From: Bipolaris cookei
Taxonomy: Eukaryota > Ascomycota > Dothideomycetes > Pleosporales > Pleosporaceae
Direction of reading: 5' to 3'
Length of the DNA stretch: 64,000 nt
Assembly: GCA_002286855.1 (NCBI GenBank)
Contig: NRSV01000015.1
Coordinates: 310,001 to 374,000 of the forward strand
Shown here piece by piece: positions 47,260-59,576 of the stretch. Below the pieces are notes generated by a model. The model was not told the DNA's origin and ran no database searches. It saw nothing but the letters and a program-made list of their open reading frames with translations. Numbering within the stretch: position 1 is the first letter of the stretch; every line of letters starts with the position of its first letter. The position numbers were made by a program, and so were the translations under genes.

Positions 47260-48064
47260 ATGATCTTCTCGACCTCCTTCAGCCTTGTCTTGGCTCTTGC
47301 GCCTGCTGCTCTCTTCGCCGCTCCAACACAGAATGCCGATTTGATCGCGGCACTCATCCCGAGACAGGACCTGCCCGTCGGTATCTACGACCAGCTGAAG
47401 AAGACTGACGCCCTCTGTGACTTATCCAACGTCAAGCTTCCTGATGGTGCGTCCTTCTCCCTCCCTCACATCCACCCACACACATATACTAACAATCCAA
47501 CCAGCTCCCACTCCCCTCGCCGCCCCAGCCCAAGGCACCTCCCTCCGCCACATCGCCATCGGCCGCGGAACCCAAAACTACACCTGCGCTTCATCCACCG
47601 CCTCGGACGTCCCCAAAGCCGTCGGAGCCGTCGCCTCTCTCTTCAACGTAACCTGCGACGCCGCGCGCCTCAACACCGAGACGCTCGCCAAAGTCACCAA
47701 TCTCGCTCTCAACTACGCCATCCCTGTGTCCCCAGAAGCCGAGCGCCGCCTGTCGGGCCACCACGAGTTCACCGCCGCCGGCGTCCCGCTGTTCCTGCTC
47801 AAGACCCAAGATGTTGATTACGGCCGCGTCGAGTGCGCCGTCGATGCAAAGAGCCCCGCGCCCACCACCGCCAGCTTGGGTACCAACCGTCTCGGCAGCG
47901 TCCCGTGGCTGAAGCTCAATGCTACGGTTGGCACTGACGAGCACTGGTCTTACAACGAGGTCTACCGGATACACACTGCGGGTGGCGTCGCGCCCAAGAC
48001 ATGCGAGGGCATCGAGGGTAGCTTCACTGTCGAGTACAGTGCGCAGTACTGGTTCTATGCTTGA
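47260..48064 (+). CDS. Secreted DUF3455-like protein
   Basis: Two exons, join(47260..47446,47505..48064), 248 aa. The first 20 residues form a signal peptide (MIFSTSFSLVLALAPAALFA). After a Pro/Ala linker the mature part carries LRHIAIGRGTQNYTC, the start signature of the DUF3455 family found in fungal secretomes, where it is often mis-named malate dehydrogenase. Four or more Cys residues remain in the mature protein, and a C-terminal SAQYWFYA ends it. The biochemical role is unknown. Extracellular or cell-wall location is inferred from the signal peptide. The start was chosen at the ATG that opens the signal peptide, although the frame is open for 790 bases upstream. Confidence 0.83.
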
Positions 48065-48337
48065 GCCCGTGAGGGTGGCTGTGTGTGAATGTGTTTTCTG
48101 ATTCTTTTTCCTTCCTTCCTTCCTTTCTTTCTTATTCTTGTACAAAGCATTTTACTGGCGTTTTCTTGGGAGGAGTACCGGTTCAGCGTTCCGGTGTGAT
48201 ATATCGCCTACGGGCTTTAAGTAGATGGTATTACCTTCTTGACGATTCTCTGTCATGCTCATAGGGTGGGCGGCAGTAGTCGTAATATTGAACAATAAAA
48301 AAGTCCTTTTTTTTCAAATACTTCCATGTCTTGTTCC

Positions 48338-50066
48338 TCATCTATCTTCTAGTACATCTCTTTTCGGCTTGCGATATCTGGAGCTCCTCTTTCTAAGCAC
48401 TCCCTTATCGTCATCTATATTATGCACATATCTCTTGTTCACCTCTGGTTTTGACTGGATGGCTTTTTTGGGCCAGTCCTTGCAAATGTCGATTCTTGAC
48501 CTGGGCGCAAACATTTCCAACACGAGGAAGATGAGGTAGTCGACAACGACGCAAATGCAGAAGAGTTTGCCGGCCCAGATTCCGCAACCATAATATCGCT
48601 TGAGTCTTTCAATAAGAACAAAGCTTTGCACACCTGCTCGACCCCGAGTAGCGCTCCATGCACCAGCTGCCCCTGCACCCTGATAGAATTCGCCATGGCT
48701 AATCACACCACTGATACCATCGTATACTCGTTCTGTCCTTTGCGCAATGTCGGTCCACGAGTACATTTGTTTGACCTGGTTGTGAAACAGCTCTGTCCTG
48801 ACTTTTCCTGCCCGCAGTTTGGCAATCGCGCGTCCGGTCGCTTCGACAAGTTCGTCCTCTTCGGGCGCCGCAAATTCCACCATGTGGGTGGGTAGGACTT
48901 CGGGAATACCACCTACTCTTGTGGCTACAACGTACAGACCGCATGATGCAGCTTCTACAATGACCGTACCGAACGCCTCAGTCAACGATGGGCAGAGGTA
49001 GATGTGCCCACGCACCATGACATCACGCACTTCTTCGTGGCGGACCGGGCCGATCATAAGAACTTTATCCTGCAGCACGTTCCGTTCAATCATCTGTTCA
49101 AGATCGATAGCCTTGGGACCATTCCCAGCAATTATGAAGCGAACGTTTGGGTTTGCCGCAATGATATGAGGGATAGCGGCTACCAATAAATCGGTGCCCT
49201 TGTTGTAGTATAGTCGCTGTATTACAATCACTGTGATGATCTCGTCCGGGTCCATGGGCTGCTGAGGGCCTGGCGCCTTGGGCTGCACTGCGTCTTGCGA
49301 GTTTTGCGAAAGAGGACGGAAGTTTTCGGCGACCACTGCATTGGGAATGACGGAGACCATGAGAGGATCGAGAGATGCTCTGAGCACGGTGTTCTCCTTG
49401 CTGCTATTGGTTAGCAGATGCATGTGAGGCAGGAGAAAAGACGCACCAAGTATGGCTGACACAGATGACATGATCAACGTCGCTCAAGGTGAACTTGAGC
49501 AGCTTGTTGGTCAGAATGCTCGCAGCATCAGCGAAACCAAACAGACTGTGGTCAGTGAAAACTGTCCTCAGGCCCATTGTGCGCGCATGCAGAATAGCTT
49601 CATGGCAAAGGCTGCTAAGACTGGCGTGTCCATGGACAATCTCGATGCGCTCGCGGATGACAATGTTGCGAAAAATGGGGAAAAAGGAGAAGACAGTGGG
49701 AAAGGTGGTCTCCCGATAGATGACCCAGAAGGGAACGTAGTAGACCTTAAGTCCATTGGTCAGGTATCGCACGCCCTTTCGGCCGGCGTAGGCGTGGGTG
49801 ATGACAATGACTTTGTGTCCACGGTCGATGAGTTTCTGGGCTGGTAAGGATAAGTCACAGGCTAGCGACTTTGAGGGTGCTCACGCTTGACAGCTGGTAC
49901 ATGTGACTCTCTACTCCTCCTGTAGGATGTGAGAAGACAGTTCATTGCCTGTTGGCATTGTTCATACCGGGCTGGGGGTAGAAGTTGTCGCTAACCATAC
50001 TGCGGCGTGTTAGTTCGAATGGATGGCGCGAGGGGCATTGAGTACGAACGCGATGTTGTATGGCAT
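48338..50066 (-). CDS. GPI3: GPI-GlcNAc transferase catalytic subunit (GPI3/PIG-A)
   Basis: Five exons, complement(join(48338..49400,49447..49835,49885..49919,49968..49999,50050..50066)), about 511 aa. The short leading exons give MPYNIAMVSDNFYPQPGGVE, as in other fungal GPI3 proteins. The glycosyltransferase-4 fold is present, with the E-x7-E motif E299/E307 (EAFGTVIVEA) and the SHTCKENTVLRA region. A transmembrane segment (FCICVVVDYLIFLVLEMF) lies near the C-terminus. The enzyme transfers GlcNAc from UDP-GlcNAc to phosphatidylinositol on the cytosolic face of the ER, the first step of GPI-anchor synthesis. Exons of 17, 32 and 35 nt are easy for gene callers to miss. Confidence 0.92.
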
Positions 50067-50368
50067 GATGGCGGTGCGGGAGGATGGTTTCCTCGACTCT
50101 GCTCAAGGAGAGAATACATGACAGCTCACCGAAGCATTGGTGGCTAAGGATGACGAGTGGTGCCTTCGTCGCATATGCATGTGTGGATGTACAATCAGAG
50201 GCGCGTCACTGGTCGGCGTTTGGCTCTCCAAGCTCCGACCAAATTTCTAGGGTCTGGAATTCCTAGTGCAGGACTTCTTTTGCTACAACAGTTATAAACC
50301 GCCGCGAATCTTTTCAGACTATTGATTGAGTAATTTCTACACAGGGATCGCATTGGATATTACACGCG
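50067..50368. promoter_or_regulatory. Shared divergent promoter of GPI3 and DBP6
   Basis: 302 bp between start codons of two essential-type genes. No TATA box recognised. Confidence 0.5.
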
Positions 50369-52477
50369 ATGGCTGGCACTCTGTTCAAGCGATTTGCGCC
50401 GCCTGCGCCTGCGCCCAAAAAACAGCCCTCACCTACCCCAGTACACAGCGAAATGTCAAATCCTGCCCATACCACGAATGAGCCTGTCGTCGCGTCTGTG
50501 ATCACGCCTGTAGAAGATGATTCAGTACCAAAATCTATCAAGAGACCAAAAAGGAGAAAGCGCGAAACCGACGTAGCAAACGACGAGAGTGACGAGGTCG
50601 CGAAGAAGCACAAGAACATACTTTCCAAATTCGAAAAATCCTCAAAGCTAGCCGAGGCAAAGAGCCAGCAGCATGAGGATGAGGCGGCTGATAGGGAAGA
50701 AGAGGAGGAAGAGCTCCACGGTCTACAGCCCATGCCACAGCCAGCGCCCGTTCCCGAGCCAGTATACGAACCGACCTTTTCTACCCTTCCCACATGGCTT
50801 GCTCAGCCCACAACCATCGAGGCATCCAAGACGGTCCCATTTTCCGAGCTTGGCGTTGACGCTACATACATAAAGAAACTGGAGAAACAAGGCTTCAAGG
50901 ACGCCTTGGCTGTGCAAACGGCACTGCTACCTATGCTACACCCTGGCTTTGACCAGCATCTTGGCGACATATGTGTCTCTGCGAAGACGGGATCTGGAAA
51001 GACGCTAGCATATCTGCTGCCAATTATCGAGGCGCTCAAGGATCGCGCTGTCCCCATACTCTCGGCAATTATAGTTGTACCAAGTCGACAACTTGTCAAT
51101 CAGGCCCTTCAAGTTGCCGAGGAACTATGTGCTGGCACGAGGATCAAAGTTGGAACAGCATTGGGCAATGTCGCATTCGCCACGGAACAAAAGCAGCTAG
51201 TCAAGATGAGAGTGCAATACGACCCAAAACAAGCACAAGAGCTCAACGAGAAAGCGTCACAGCAGCAACAAACGGGTCTGATGGAAAGAGGAGGACTATA
51301 TGAGGATCTGGGGAACATGTCTCTCGGACACGTCCCAAAGTACGATTCGGGCGTGGATATTCTCATATGTACGCCAGGCCGACTTGTAGAGCACATCGAG
51401 CATACAACAGGCTTTCTGCTCAATACTCTCCGATGGCTTGTCATTGATGAAGCAGACCAGCTGCTTAACCAAAACTTCCAGGGCTGGGCAAGCGTGCTGA
51501 TGGATGCTATTCACAGTGAAACTCCATCTGAATTTATGAATACTCGAGAACGAATCACTAAGCAACTACGGGATGCTAACTCTGCCTGGTCGGTGGCGTT
51601 GCCCCAAAGACAGGTTACTAAAGTTGTGCTTTCGGCAACAATGGAAAAGGACCTCAGCAAACTGGGCACATTGAAACTAAGACGCCCGAAGCTGGTTGTT
51701 GTGCAGGATGCGAGCACGGAGGTGCAACCTCTGGAGACTGAAGACAATATTTTCGAGCTACCGTCGAGGCTGGAAGAGTTTGCCGTGCACGTTGGCGATG
51801 GCGCGAACAAGCCGTTGCACCTGTTGCATGTGCTGCTCAACTTTGTTTTCACAGAAAAACATGAAGATGCAGACTCATCATCGGATTCAGACTCGTCCGA
51901 CTCTTCGTCCGATGATAGTTCTGATACTGGTCAAGTCGGCCCAGCCTTAATGTCGCAGCAAACAGGCCGCGTTCTCATCTTTACTAAGAGTACAGAGAGC
52001 GCATCCCGTCTGTCGCATTTGTTGAGTGCACTTATGCCGGGATTCAAGAACTATCTTAAGACCATGACTAGGGCATTAACAGCAGATGCGTCGCGCAAAT
52101 TGCTCAAGTCGTTCAGTTCCGGGGCCATCAAGATTCTGATTGCATCAGATGCTGCCTCTCGAGGGTTGGATATTCCTGACATTACACACGTGATCAACTA
52201 TGACCTGCCTACAAGCATCACCAGCTATGTGCACCGCGTGGGTAGGACAGCGCGAGCTGGTAAGGCAGGACAGGCGTGGACGTTGTTTAGCAAGACGGAG
52301 GCGGCGTGGTTCTTGAAGCAAATAGCGAAGGGCGACAGCATCAAACGCGGAAACAAGAAGGTTAAGCGTATGGAGTGGAAGGAGAGTGCCGTGACGGCCG
52401 ATGGGAAGAAGCAGGCGTACCGGACGGCACTCAAGCAGCTAGAGAGTGCTGTTAGCGGGCAGACAGGAACTGGATAG
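50369..52477 (+). CDS. DBP6: DEAD-box ATP-dependent RNA helicase Dbp6 (DDX51-like)
   Basis: Single exon, 702 aa. Helicase motifs in order: motif I AKTGSGKT (about residues 205-212), Ia PSRQLVNQ, Ib TPGRL, II DEAD at about 360-363, III SAT at about 421, and VI HRVGRTARAG at about 622. This is the layout of Dbp6, which acts in early 60S ribosomal-subunit assembly in the nucleolus. The N-terminus is acidic and basic by turns, with a GIM-like AGTLFKRF start. An Asp/Ser tract (about residues 505-525) is inserted between the two RecA lobes. The assignment to Dbp6 rather than another DEAD-box subfamily rests on overall resemblance from memory. Confidence 0.85.
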   Translation: MAGTLFKRFAPPAPAPKKQPSPTPVHSEMSNPAHTTNEPVVASVITPVEDDSVPKSIKRPKRRKRETDVANDESDEVAKKHKNILSKFEKSSKLAEAKSQQHEDEAADREEEEEELHGLQPMPQPAPVPEPVYEPTFSTLPTWLAQPTTIEASKTVPFSELGVDATYIKKLEKQGFKDALAVQTALLPMLHPGFDQHLGDICVSAKTGSGKTLAYLLPIIEALKDRAVPILSAIIVVPSRQLVNQALQVAEELCAGTRIKVGTALGNVAFATEQKQLVKMRVQYDPKQAQELNEKASQQQQTGLMERGGLYEDLGNMSLGHVPKYDSGVDILICTPGRLVEHIEHTTGFLLNTLRWLVIDEADQLLNQNFQGWASVLMDAIHSETPSEFMNTRERITKQLRDANSAWSVALPQRQVTKVVLSATMEKDLSKLGTLKLRRPKLVVVQDASTEVQPLETEDNIFELPSRLEEFAVHVGDGANKPLHLLHVLLNFVFTEKHEDADSSSDSDSSDSSSDDSSDTGQVGPALMSQQTGRVLIFTKSTESASRLSHLLSALMPGFKNYLKTMTRALTADASRKLLKSFSSGAIKILIASDAASRGLDIPDITHVINYDLPTSITSYVHRVGRTARAGKAGQAWTLFSKTEAAWFLKQIAKGDSIKRGNKKVKRMEWKESAVTADGKKQAYRTALKQLESAVSGQTGTG

Positions 52478-54253
52478 TTGTGGTGCAGTGCATGCGAGTT
52501 ATCGTTAGTTGATTAAAGAAAAGGCGCGAAGAGGACGATTGTTGTAAATGATACCCGATTAGCATCCAAGTCCGAAGCAGGCAAGTACCATGGTATGAGC
52601 TGTGAATACCAAGCTTCCTATAGCGGCTTGGCTTAGAGGAGTTACCGGGAGATGGGGAAGAGTGTGGCAGTTAGCGGGCAAAAATCTGCTGGAGACAATC
52701 GGCCCTTGGGAGGTCGACTCCCCGGGTCATATGCCAAAGCGGCAGGTGCTGTGATGTAGGGTATTTTTTGAGGCCTGAAGACATATGGACAGATTCCGGG
52801 ACCTGTTATCGGTGGTTTGCAGCAAGACGTCATGCAGGCTTGCATGTTCGGCAGCGCCGAGGCTGCAAGAGAGTGATAAGCGTTGCCCAAGAGGAGCATC
52901 ATAAGGCTTGGTACCCTCCATATGCGTGGTGCACGTGTGCAGGGGCATATGACGCTTCATCTGTCGGCCTGTCGCCCAAAGAGGAAGGTTCAAGACCGCA
53001 CACGCCAGAGACACTGGCTAACTGGCCAGCGACGAAATTCGCATCATGCCCCGGCCGTCGATGAGACATTGCATGCCTGTAAACCATACGGAAATATCCT
53101 CTAGTTGCGCATCTACCCTCTCGACTCCCTTGCCCACAGCCAGACTACTTCACCACCTACCCAATCCAGCCGCTGCCGACAGGCCCTAATCTTATGCCTT
53201 GGGTATCCACCGCGAATTGCTTTCATTTAGCATTACGAGTTGCCGATCGCTATCTTTGATCGCGGTCTGAAGTAGTTCCATGGGACCAAACTCGCAGACG
53301 CCGTTGTCATGCCGCATAGTACGTCGGTAGTACGACAGTTGTCTATGTATGTAGAGTGCATGTGATCGTGCAGCATCGCCCACTCATGTGGATCACACAG
53401 TTTCCATATAGCACCTTTGCAACTGTTGAGATAACAGCACGCTGCGCATCCCCCGGGTTTCGCCTTGTTTCGTTTCACAGCTGTGGCTGCCTTGGCTTGA
53501 GCTTAACGATGCTAAGAGTGAAATGGCGAAGCTTGGCACTATCTTAACGCTTGACTGGTGCACACTACTCTCCCCCCTGGCACTTAACCCCCAACGTCAC
53601 TCTTAGTATCGCAGCATCCATCTGCGCTACCAACAGTTCATTCGATGTAGCCTTTCTGTTATGTGCAAGTCCTATATCAAGGAAATCACAGCCAATGCGT
53701 CCGAGGCGGCTAGCGCACACCATTGTAGACCTCTAATCCGACTCTTGACCAATACTACATCATATACTTAGTCGGCCCTATGGCTACACACGATAGGCCT
53801 TTTTTGCCACCTTCCTCTTTGTCTGTCTATTGCAGAGAACCATCATGTCCATCTATACGCCCACCCGCATACTCCGAGCCCACTAATGTGACCCACGCCA
53901 GGTCTGATTGAGCAGGTAAACGCTTGAAACACGATCCCAATAAACACAAGGCATTCGCGGCTCGTCCAAATCAGGTCGCTTGCCATGAATGGCTGCGGTA
54001 GCGAATTTCGTGACCAACTGATACTCCACTAACACCCTGATATGTCACAGCCCACGCTAACATAGCGCCTTCTACAGACGACTTATCGACAGGGTACGGA
54101 GCACATCATCGTCAAGAAAAGTGGGTCCCATATCGCCATGCTCATGGCAATGCTTGGTATAAAGCCAAGTCCAACCTCTATGTCTTGTATCCATCACAGC
54201 TCCACTGCCATTCTTTCACTTGCCTTCAAGAGTCTCTACGGTTCATTGCCACT
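52478..54253. other. Intergenic region before the aspartic protease gene
   Basis: 1.8 kb. No convincing gene, RNA or repeat. It ends with the promoter of the protease gene. Confidence 0.5.
54158..54163 (+). promoter_or_regulatory. TATA box of the aspartic protease gene
   Basis: TATAAA located 96 bp before the start codon, a common distance for strongly regulated secreted fungal enzymes. Confidence 0.5.
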
Positions 54254-55656
54254 ATGCCATCCATTGTCCATCTCACAGCGGCGCTCGCTCTTGCTAGCAG
54301 CGTTGCCGCAAACCCAATCCAGCTCGGTATGTCAAACAAGGGAACAGCCTTTGAATCTTGACTGACCTTGGAATCGATATAGACAAACGCTCTGCCTTTT
54401 CCGTCAACCAAGTACACCACTCTACCCATCTGAAGAACGGACCAGCAGACAAGGTCAAGGCCTTGCGCAAGTACGGCAAGCCTGTTGCTGAGAGTCTTCT
54501 CAAGGCGGCTGAGAACCGTGCAAACGCGGTCGTGGTTGAGGCTACGTCAAGCAGCGGCTCTGTCACTGCCTCCCCTAACGACCAGTACGATACATCGTAC
54601 TTGTGCCCAGTCACCATTGGCACAAAGACTTTCCACTTGGACTTTGACACTGGAAGTTCCGATCTGTAAGTTTTGCAGACTGCTTCAGCCATCTCATCAT
54701 AAGCTTAGACTAACGCCACTGAAGCTGGGTATACTCTTCACTCCAGCCCCAGTCGCAACTCAGCGGTCATTCGTACTATACCGTAAACCCATCCAAGATC
54801 AAGAGTGGCTACACCTGGAAAATCTCCTATGAAGATGGATCTGGTGCCTCTGGCAAAGTGTACGCCGACAAAGGTAAGTGATCGACACAATCATCAAAAG
54901 ATTCTTGTGCTTATCAGGACGTACGCTAACTTTATTTCAGTCACTGTTGGCTCCATCACAGCAACTTCCCAAGCTGTTGAGGCTGCCCAATCAGTCTCTG
55001 CCTCCTTCTCCTCGGATGCCAACACTGACGGACTTTTGGGCCTCGCCATGAGCTCCATTAACACTGTCAAGCCGGTACCGCAAACCACTTTCTTTGACAC
55101 AGTCAAGTCCCAGCTTGCCGAGCCGCTGTTCTCTGTCAACCTCAAGTACCACGCTGCTGGCTCTTACGACTTTGGTTTCATCGACTCAAGCAAGTACACC
55201 GGTGCCATCACCTACGTCGACGTCGACGACAGCCAAGGCTTCTGGGGCTTTTCCGCCACTGGCTACAGCATCGGCACAAAAACCACTTCAGCAAGCATTG
55301 ACGCTATTGCCGACACCGGCACCAGCCTTGTCTATGTCGATGACTCTATCCTTAGCGCCTACTACGCACAGGTTAGTGGTGCACAGATCGACTCCCAGCA
55401 AGGAGGCTACGTCTTCCCCTGCTCCAGCACCTTGCCAGACTTCTCCATCGTTGTCGGTGGCGTCAAGCAGACCATTCCCGGAGAGTACATCAACTTTGCT
55501 CCCAACGGCGATGGCACTTGCTTTGGCGGTCTCCAGTCGGCGTCTGACATTGGTGTCAGCATCTTCGGTGATGTTTTCTTTAAGAGCAAGTACGTCATCC
55601 ACGAGATGGGCAGCAATGGCCCCAGGCTCGGTTTCGCCCAGCAGTCTGGTGTTTAA
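54254..55656 (+). CDS. Secreted pepsin-like aspartic protease
   Basis: Four exons, join(54254..54326,54383..54665,54725..54873,54941..55656), 406 aa. A signal peptide (MPSIVHLTAALALASSVAA) is followed by a basic propeptide with KR sites and the mature A1-family domain. The two catalytic motifs are DTGS (residues 113-116) and DTGT (293-296). The flap Tyr region reads SYEDGSGASG, and the single disulphide pair is supplied by Cys near PCSSTLPDF and GTCFGG. It resembles endothiapepsin/penicillopepsin, extracellular acid proteases active at low pH. The introns follow codons typical of this family in filamentous fungi. Expression is probably driven by the TATA box at 54158. Confidence 0.93.
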
Positions 55657-58600
55657 GCTGCTGGCAACTCTGTAGGGAATACCTCTGATGGGGTGTGCAT
55701 GGTAATCATGTGGAAATGAGTGACTGAGAGATGGCAATGGCAAAGAGAATTGGATGGGCTCTAGGGCGCGTTTATGAATTTCTTTCTAGAGCAACAGATT
55801 TTTGTACATATTTTCAATCGAGTATTGAAACTTCTATCACTTACTCTTTCAAATGCATTGTTTCAGTTTACGCAGGACTTTGTTACCATGATCTTGTGTC
55901 TATAGTAAGTGCCAAAGGACCATGACAGTTGATATGACCTGACCTTGCTTAGGAAAACTTGGACAAGTCGAGATCCATGAGATAAGGCTGTCTCAAACTT
56001 CCCTTATTGTGCATTCTATCCAAGTCACAAGCGTCACCCCTCCTACCCGACAACAACCGAGTCAAGCCGTGCGCATGTAAACTCTCCCAATACACCGCTA
56101 GCCCATCAGCGTCATCCTCGAACAGTCTAACTAAGCATGCCATACAACCCCAGCCAAGCCAGCCTACATCTACAAAAGACAAAAAAAACAAATCAAACCT
56201 TGCCCCCTATCTCCTCGGCCCAAGTCTTCTGCACCCCAAGCCTCCACCCTCCACACATCCCTCAATCCAGCCCCTAAAGCCGACCTCACCCTTCCATCCC
56301 CCACCCCAAACAAGTAACAAAAGCAAAAAAAGAGATAGCGTCACTGACTCCAGACCTGCACGCGGCCACTCCCCCTTATCTCCGCCCCCCCTTTCTCCTA
56401 CGAGAAAAAAAGCAAATCCATACTGCATCATGCACGCAAACCCTCTCCTTTTCCAGTCCCAAACAATCGCCCTGCATCCCCGACATTCCACCCGAGAAAT
56501 TATACATCATAAACAACTACGAAATATAGAGAGAGACAGATCGTCACGTATCTGGTAGATTCTAGACCTGCGTCCCGAGATTTCTTCCATATCGAAAGAA
56601 GTGAGGGGGGTTTCTTTTTTACTCCGACAGACAAAACCCCCCGTTATTATCCTTGTCTATATGGGTGGTAAGGTGAATAGCGGGGCTAAATCCCCCGTCT
56701 GTTTTGCATACTCGATGCGTGTTAGGACTGCATGATTGTTGTGGCGGAGAGAGGCGGAGGAGGACGAGGAGATGCGCCCACGCGGGCATGGACAAGCGAG
56801 TGTCAGGGTTGTGTGTAACTGTACAGTAAAGCCAGAGTGATGATGTGCAAGACGAAAAAACAGAGAGAATTGCAAAGCTTGATGTTTTATACAGGAAGAT
56901 ATGGGTATGGAGGACTTTGTGGTGGAGTAGCTTTACTGGGGGACTTTCTTGGGAGATGGGGAACGGATACGCTAGGGCTGGGGGGTACTTTTTGCGGTTG
57001 GCTCAGGCCGAGTGGTGGTACTCTTTTTTTTCGCCTTTGCGTTTGGGCTAGGGGGTAGTATGGGTGTATAGAATAATTCTTTTTTTTCCTAGTTAGGGGT
57101 TAGCAAAGTAGAATGTGGGGTTGGATGAGCAGACAGGGAGACGAGTGTGTGGTAGTATCAAGTCCACTATGCAGTCCCTTGTTGTGACTGCGATTCATAC
57201 ATACACGCAAGTCTGCAGAAGACGATTCAAGCCGGCTTTCATGATGCAATGGCGTGAGCCGCATGTACTCGTCAAGTCTTGGCTTCTATTGGGATTGCTA
57301 TTTCTATGCAAACCTACAGTGTCGATATGTATCTCCATCCTCTCATGGTGTTGCTGTTTCTTGGCTTCAGAGTGGGTATTGTGACTAATACACTGCTCCA
57401 GATGATCAGAAGACTGAGAGACGATGGGATAGTCTTGGATCCCCAATGTATCCATTCACTCACCCCCTTCAGTAACTGAAAGGACGGATGAAATGGTCTC
57501 GCTATCCCCTGCAAGTAATCAGGGTACGCAGGAGTGAATACAAAGAGAGGCGGAACAGGTTTTCAGCGAATATCCTGGTTTAGAGAATTCGCTTTTATCT
57601 GGGTTGTCACACCCCCGTCGATCCATAGGAATTAAATCCGCCAACTATGCTATGTTGAGGAAGATACGGCGAGACCCTGAAAGCGCAATTGCGGCAGGAT
57701 GGCACCCTCCTAATTTGAAACAAACTTGCCCAGTCACTGCTTGTTGGTTCACCCAAGACCGTTCCAGATCTGCAGGTTTTCGAGCAATGCCTGCTTGCCA
57801 ATACGAAGACCGTAGAGTAGACCTGCTTTTGCTCCCCAAGTCGGTCCGATAGGCTTGCTTCTCCCAATGAACACTGGATTGCAATCATGCGATGGGTGGT
57901 TTTTCTCTCGTGGATTTGGAATAACGGCACAGATTTTTGGTGCATGCAGAGGTCTCGCGTGCATGTGAGGGACAATGCATTCTGCCTAACTGTCTTGTGT
58001 TCATCCTGCATGGACCACCCGGTCTAACTAAAAGTGGAAATCGCCTACCGGTACTCGCTAGTGCAAGGGTCTCGGTTCAATGGACTACGCCAGCACACGT
58101 TCGATCTTTGCTGCGTAAGGTGACGCAAAGGTACTTGGACCCTTGCTTGTATAACCGAATGGTGTTTGCGTAAAGGAATCGGCACCTTTTCAATGAAGCT
58201 GAGCCGAGGTCCTGGTTGAAGTCGTGCGAGATACGTACGCGATGGACAAGGATACATGTTGGTTTCGCGTATACCAATCAAATTCATAGTCGTCGTAATG
58301 ATCGGTAGTCAAGGGCACAGCAGTCGCCCCCGATCACTCCACAGCATGGCATTGGATGTCAAAAGTCCATTCGCATGTTGTTGATGTTGCCATACCCGAG
58401 CACACTTACGGTGCCAAGAAGTTGACTGGATAATTAGTGTGACACAGCATTCCCAACGGCCGAACATATACATAAATAGCTAGAGTAGGTAAATGCAGTA
58501 CAGCATGCCCGATACTAACAGTATAGAGTGCATATCATAGCTAGAGTCTAGGCGAGGCTTGACAACTTGACCATAGAGGAAAGGGTATGGAGCGCAAGTA

Positions 58601-59576
58601 CTGAACACTTAAGCAGTTGGGAAAGAAACACCTTGTTTGATACAACTGTGAACATGATGCAAAGAGCTTCTACTTCATGTGTTGTTTATGAATCCATACG
58701 TAGTGTATGTTGTGATGGGTGATCGGAAGGAAGACAGAATGCGTCGAACGTTTTTAGGATGCGAATAGGGCGCACATGTCAAATATTCAGAGAAAGCCAA
58801 TGACAACAGTTGAAGGGGTACGGCTCAGAACCAGTCTGTGGGTAATACTCAGGCCTATCCTGGGCTGGTGGTCATAGGTGAGAATGTCGTAAAGGTCCAG
58901 ACCGCGATCACTTGTATTGAAGCAGACGCAGTATACTTCCGAAGTCAACAAATCCCAGTCTGACTCTTCATGCATTGGCTGTTGTTTGACCGGTTCGATA
59001 AAAGCAATTACTAAATCAAAGTGTGAAATATGGAAAATCATTCGAGTGTGGACGAATAAAAGATATTGCCGTTCAGAAATAGTGCTCCATGGTTAGCAAG
59101 GGTGCATGCATGTCAACTATAGCCCGGAATTGCCACAATCGGCCCGCGGACAGACTGTTCGGCACTGCAGGTTGAGCTTAGATGTTGGGGTTGCGGGGCT
59201 ACGGCTCGCAGCACCTTGCACCCACGTGACAGGGAATGCATGCATATAGACGGGAGGGATCAAGCGCAAGCCTAGTAGCTGACATGAGTGATTGTTTGGT
59301 TCTGTCGATCAAATTCATGGTCTCATTCAACGTAGAGCGTAATATTAGCGCAGTAGTGTAGGTATTGATTCTCTGCAGACGCCACAATACTAGGTTCTAG
59401 CAAGTCCTGTTGAGCACCCTGTCTAGACGTGTGTCGAGGTACCTGTCTCATGATGTGGTAGTCTCGAGACTGTATGGCTGCAGCAACGACGTAGAAATTT
59501 TATCGGTCATCTGCTCCCTGGGGGTGGTAATGGACATGACAATGGGCGAGCGACAACCTTCTCCCCCGCTTGTCTC
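55657..59576. other. Long gene-poor region
   Basis: 3.9 kb between the protease and SEC65 genes. It contains C-rich stretches (56195-56310), a G/A-rich stretch near 56750-56780 and otherwise mixed sequence. The minus-strand frame at 58787-59041 reads smoothly for 84 residues but has no flanking exon signals that I trust. No RNA gene recognised. Confidence 0.45.

Noticed and set aside
58787..59041. 84-codon minus-strand frame with coherent sequence
   Set aside because: Short, no flanking exon or promoter signals that I could support; retained only as part of the intergenic note.
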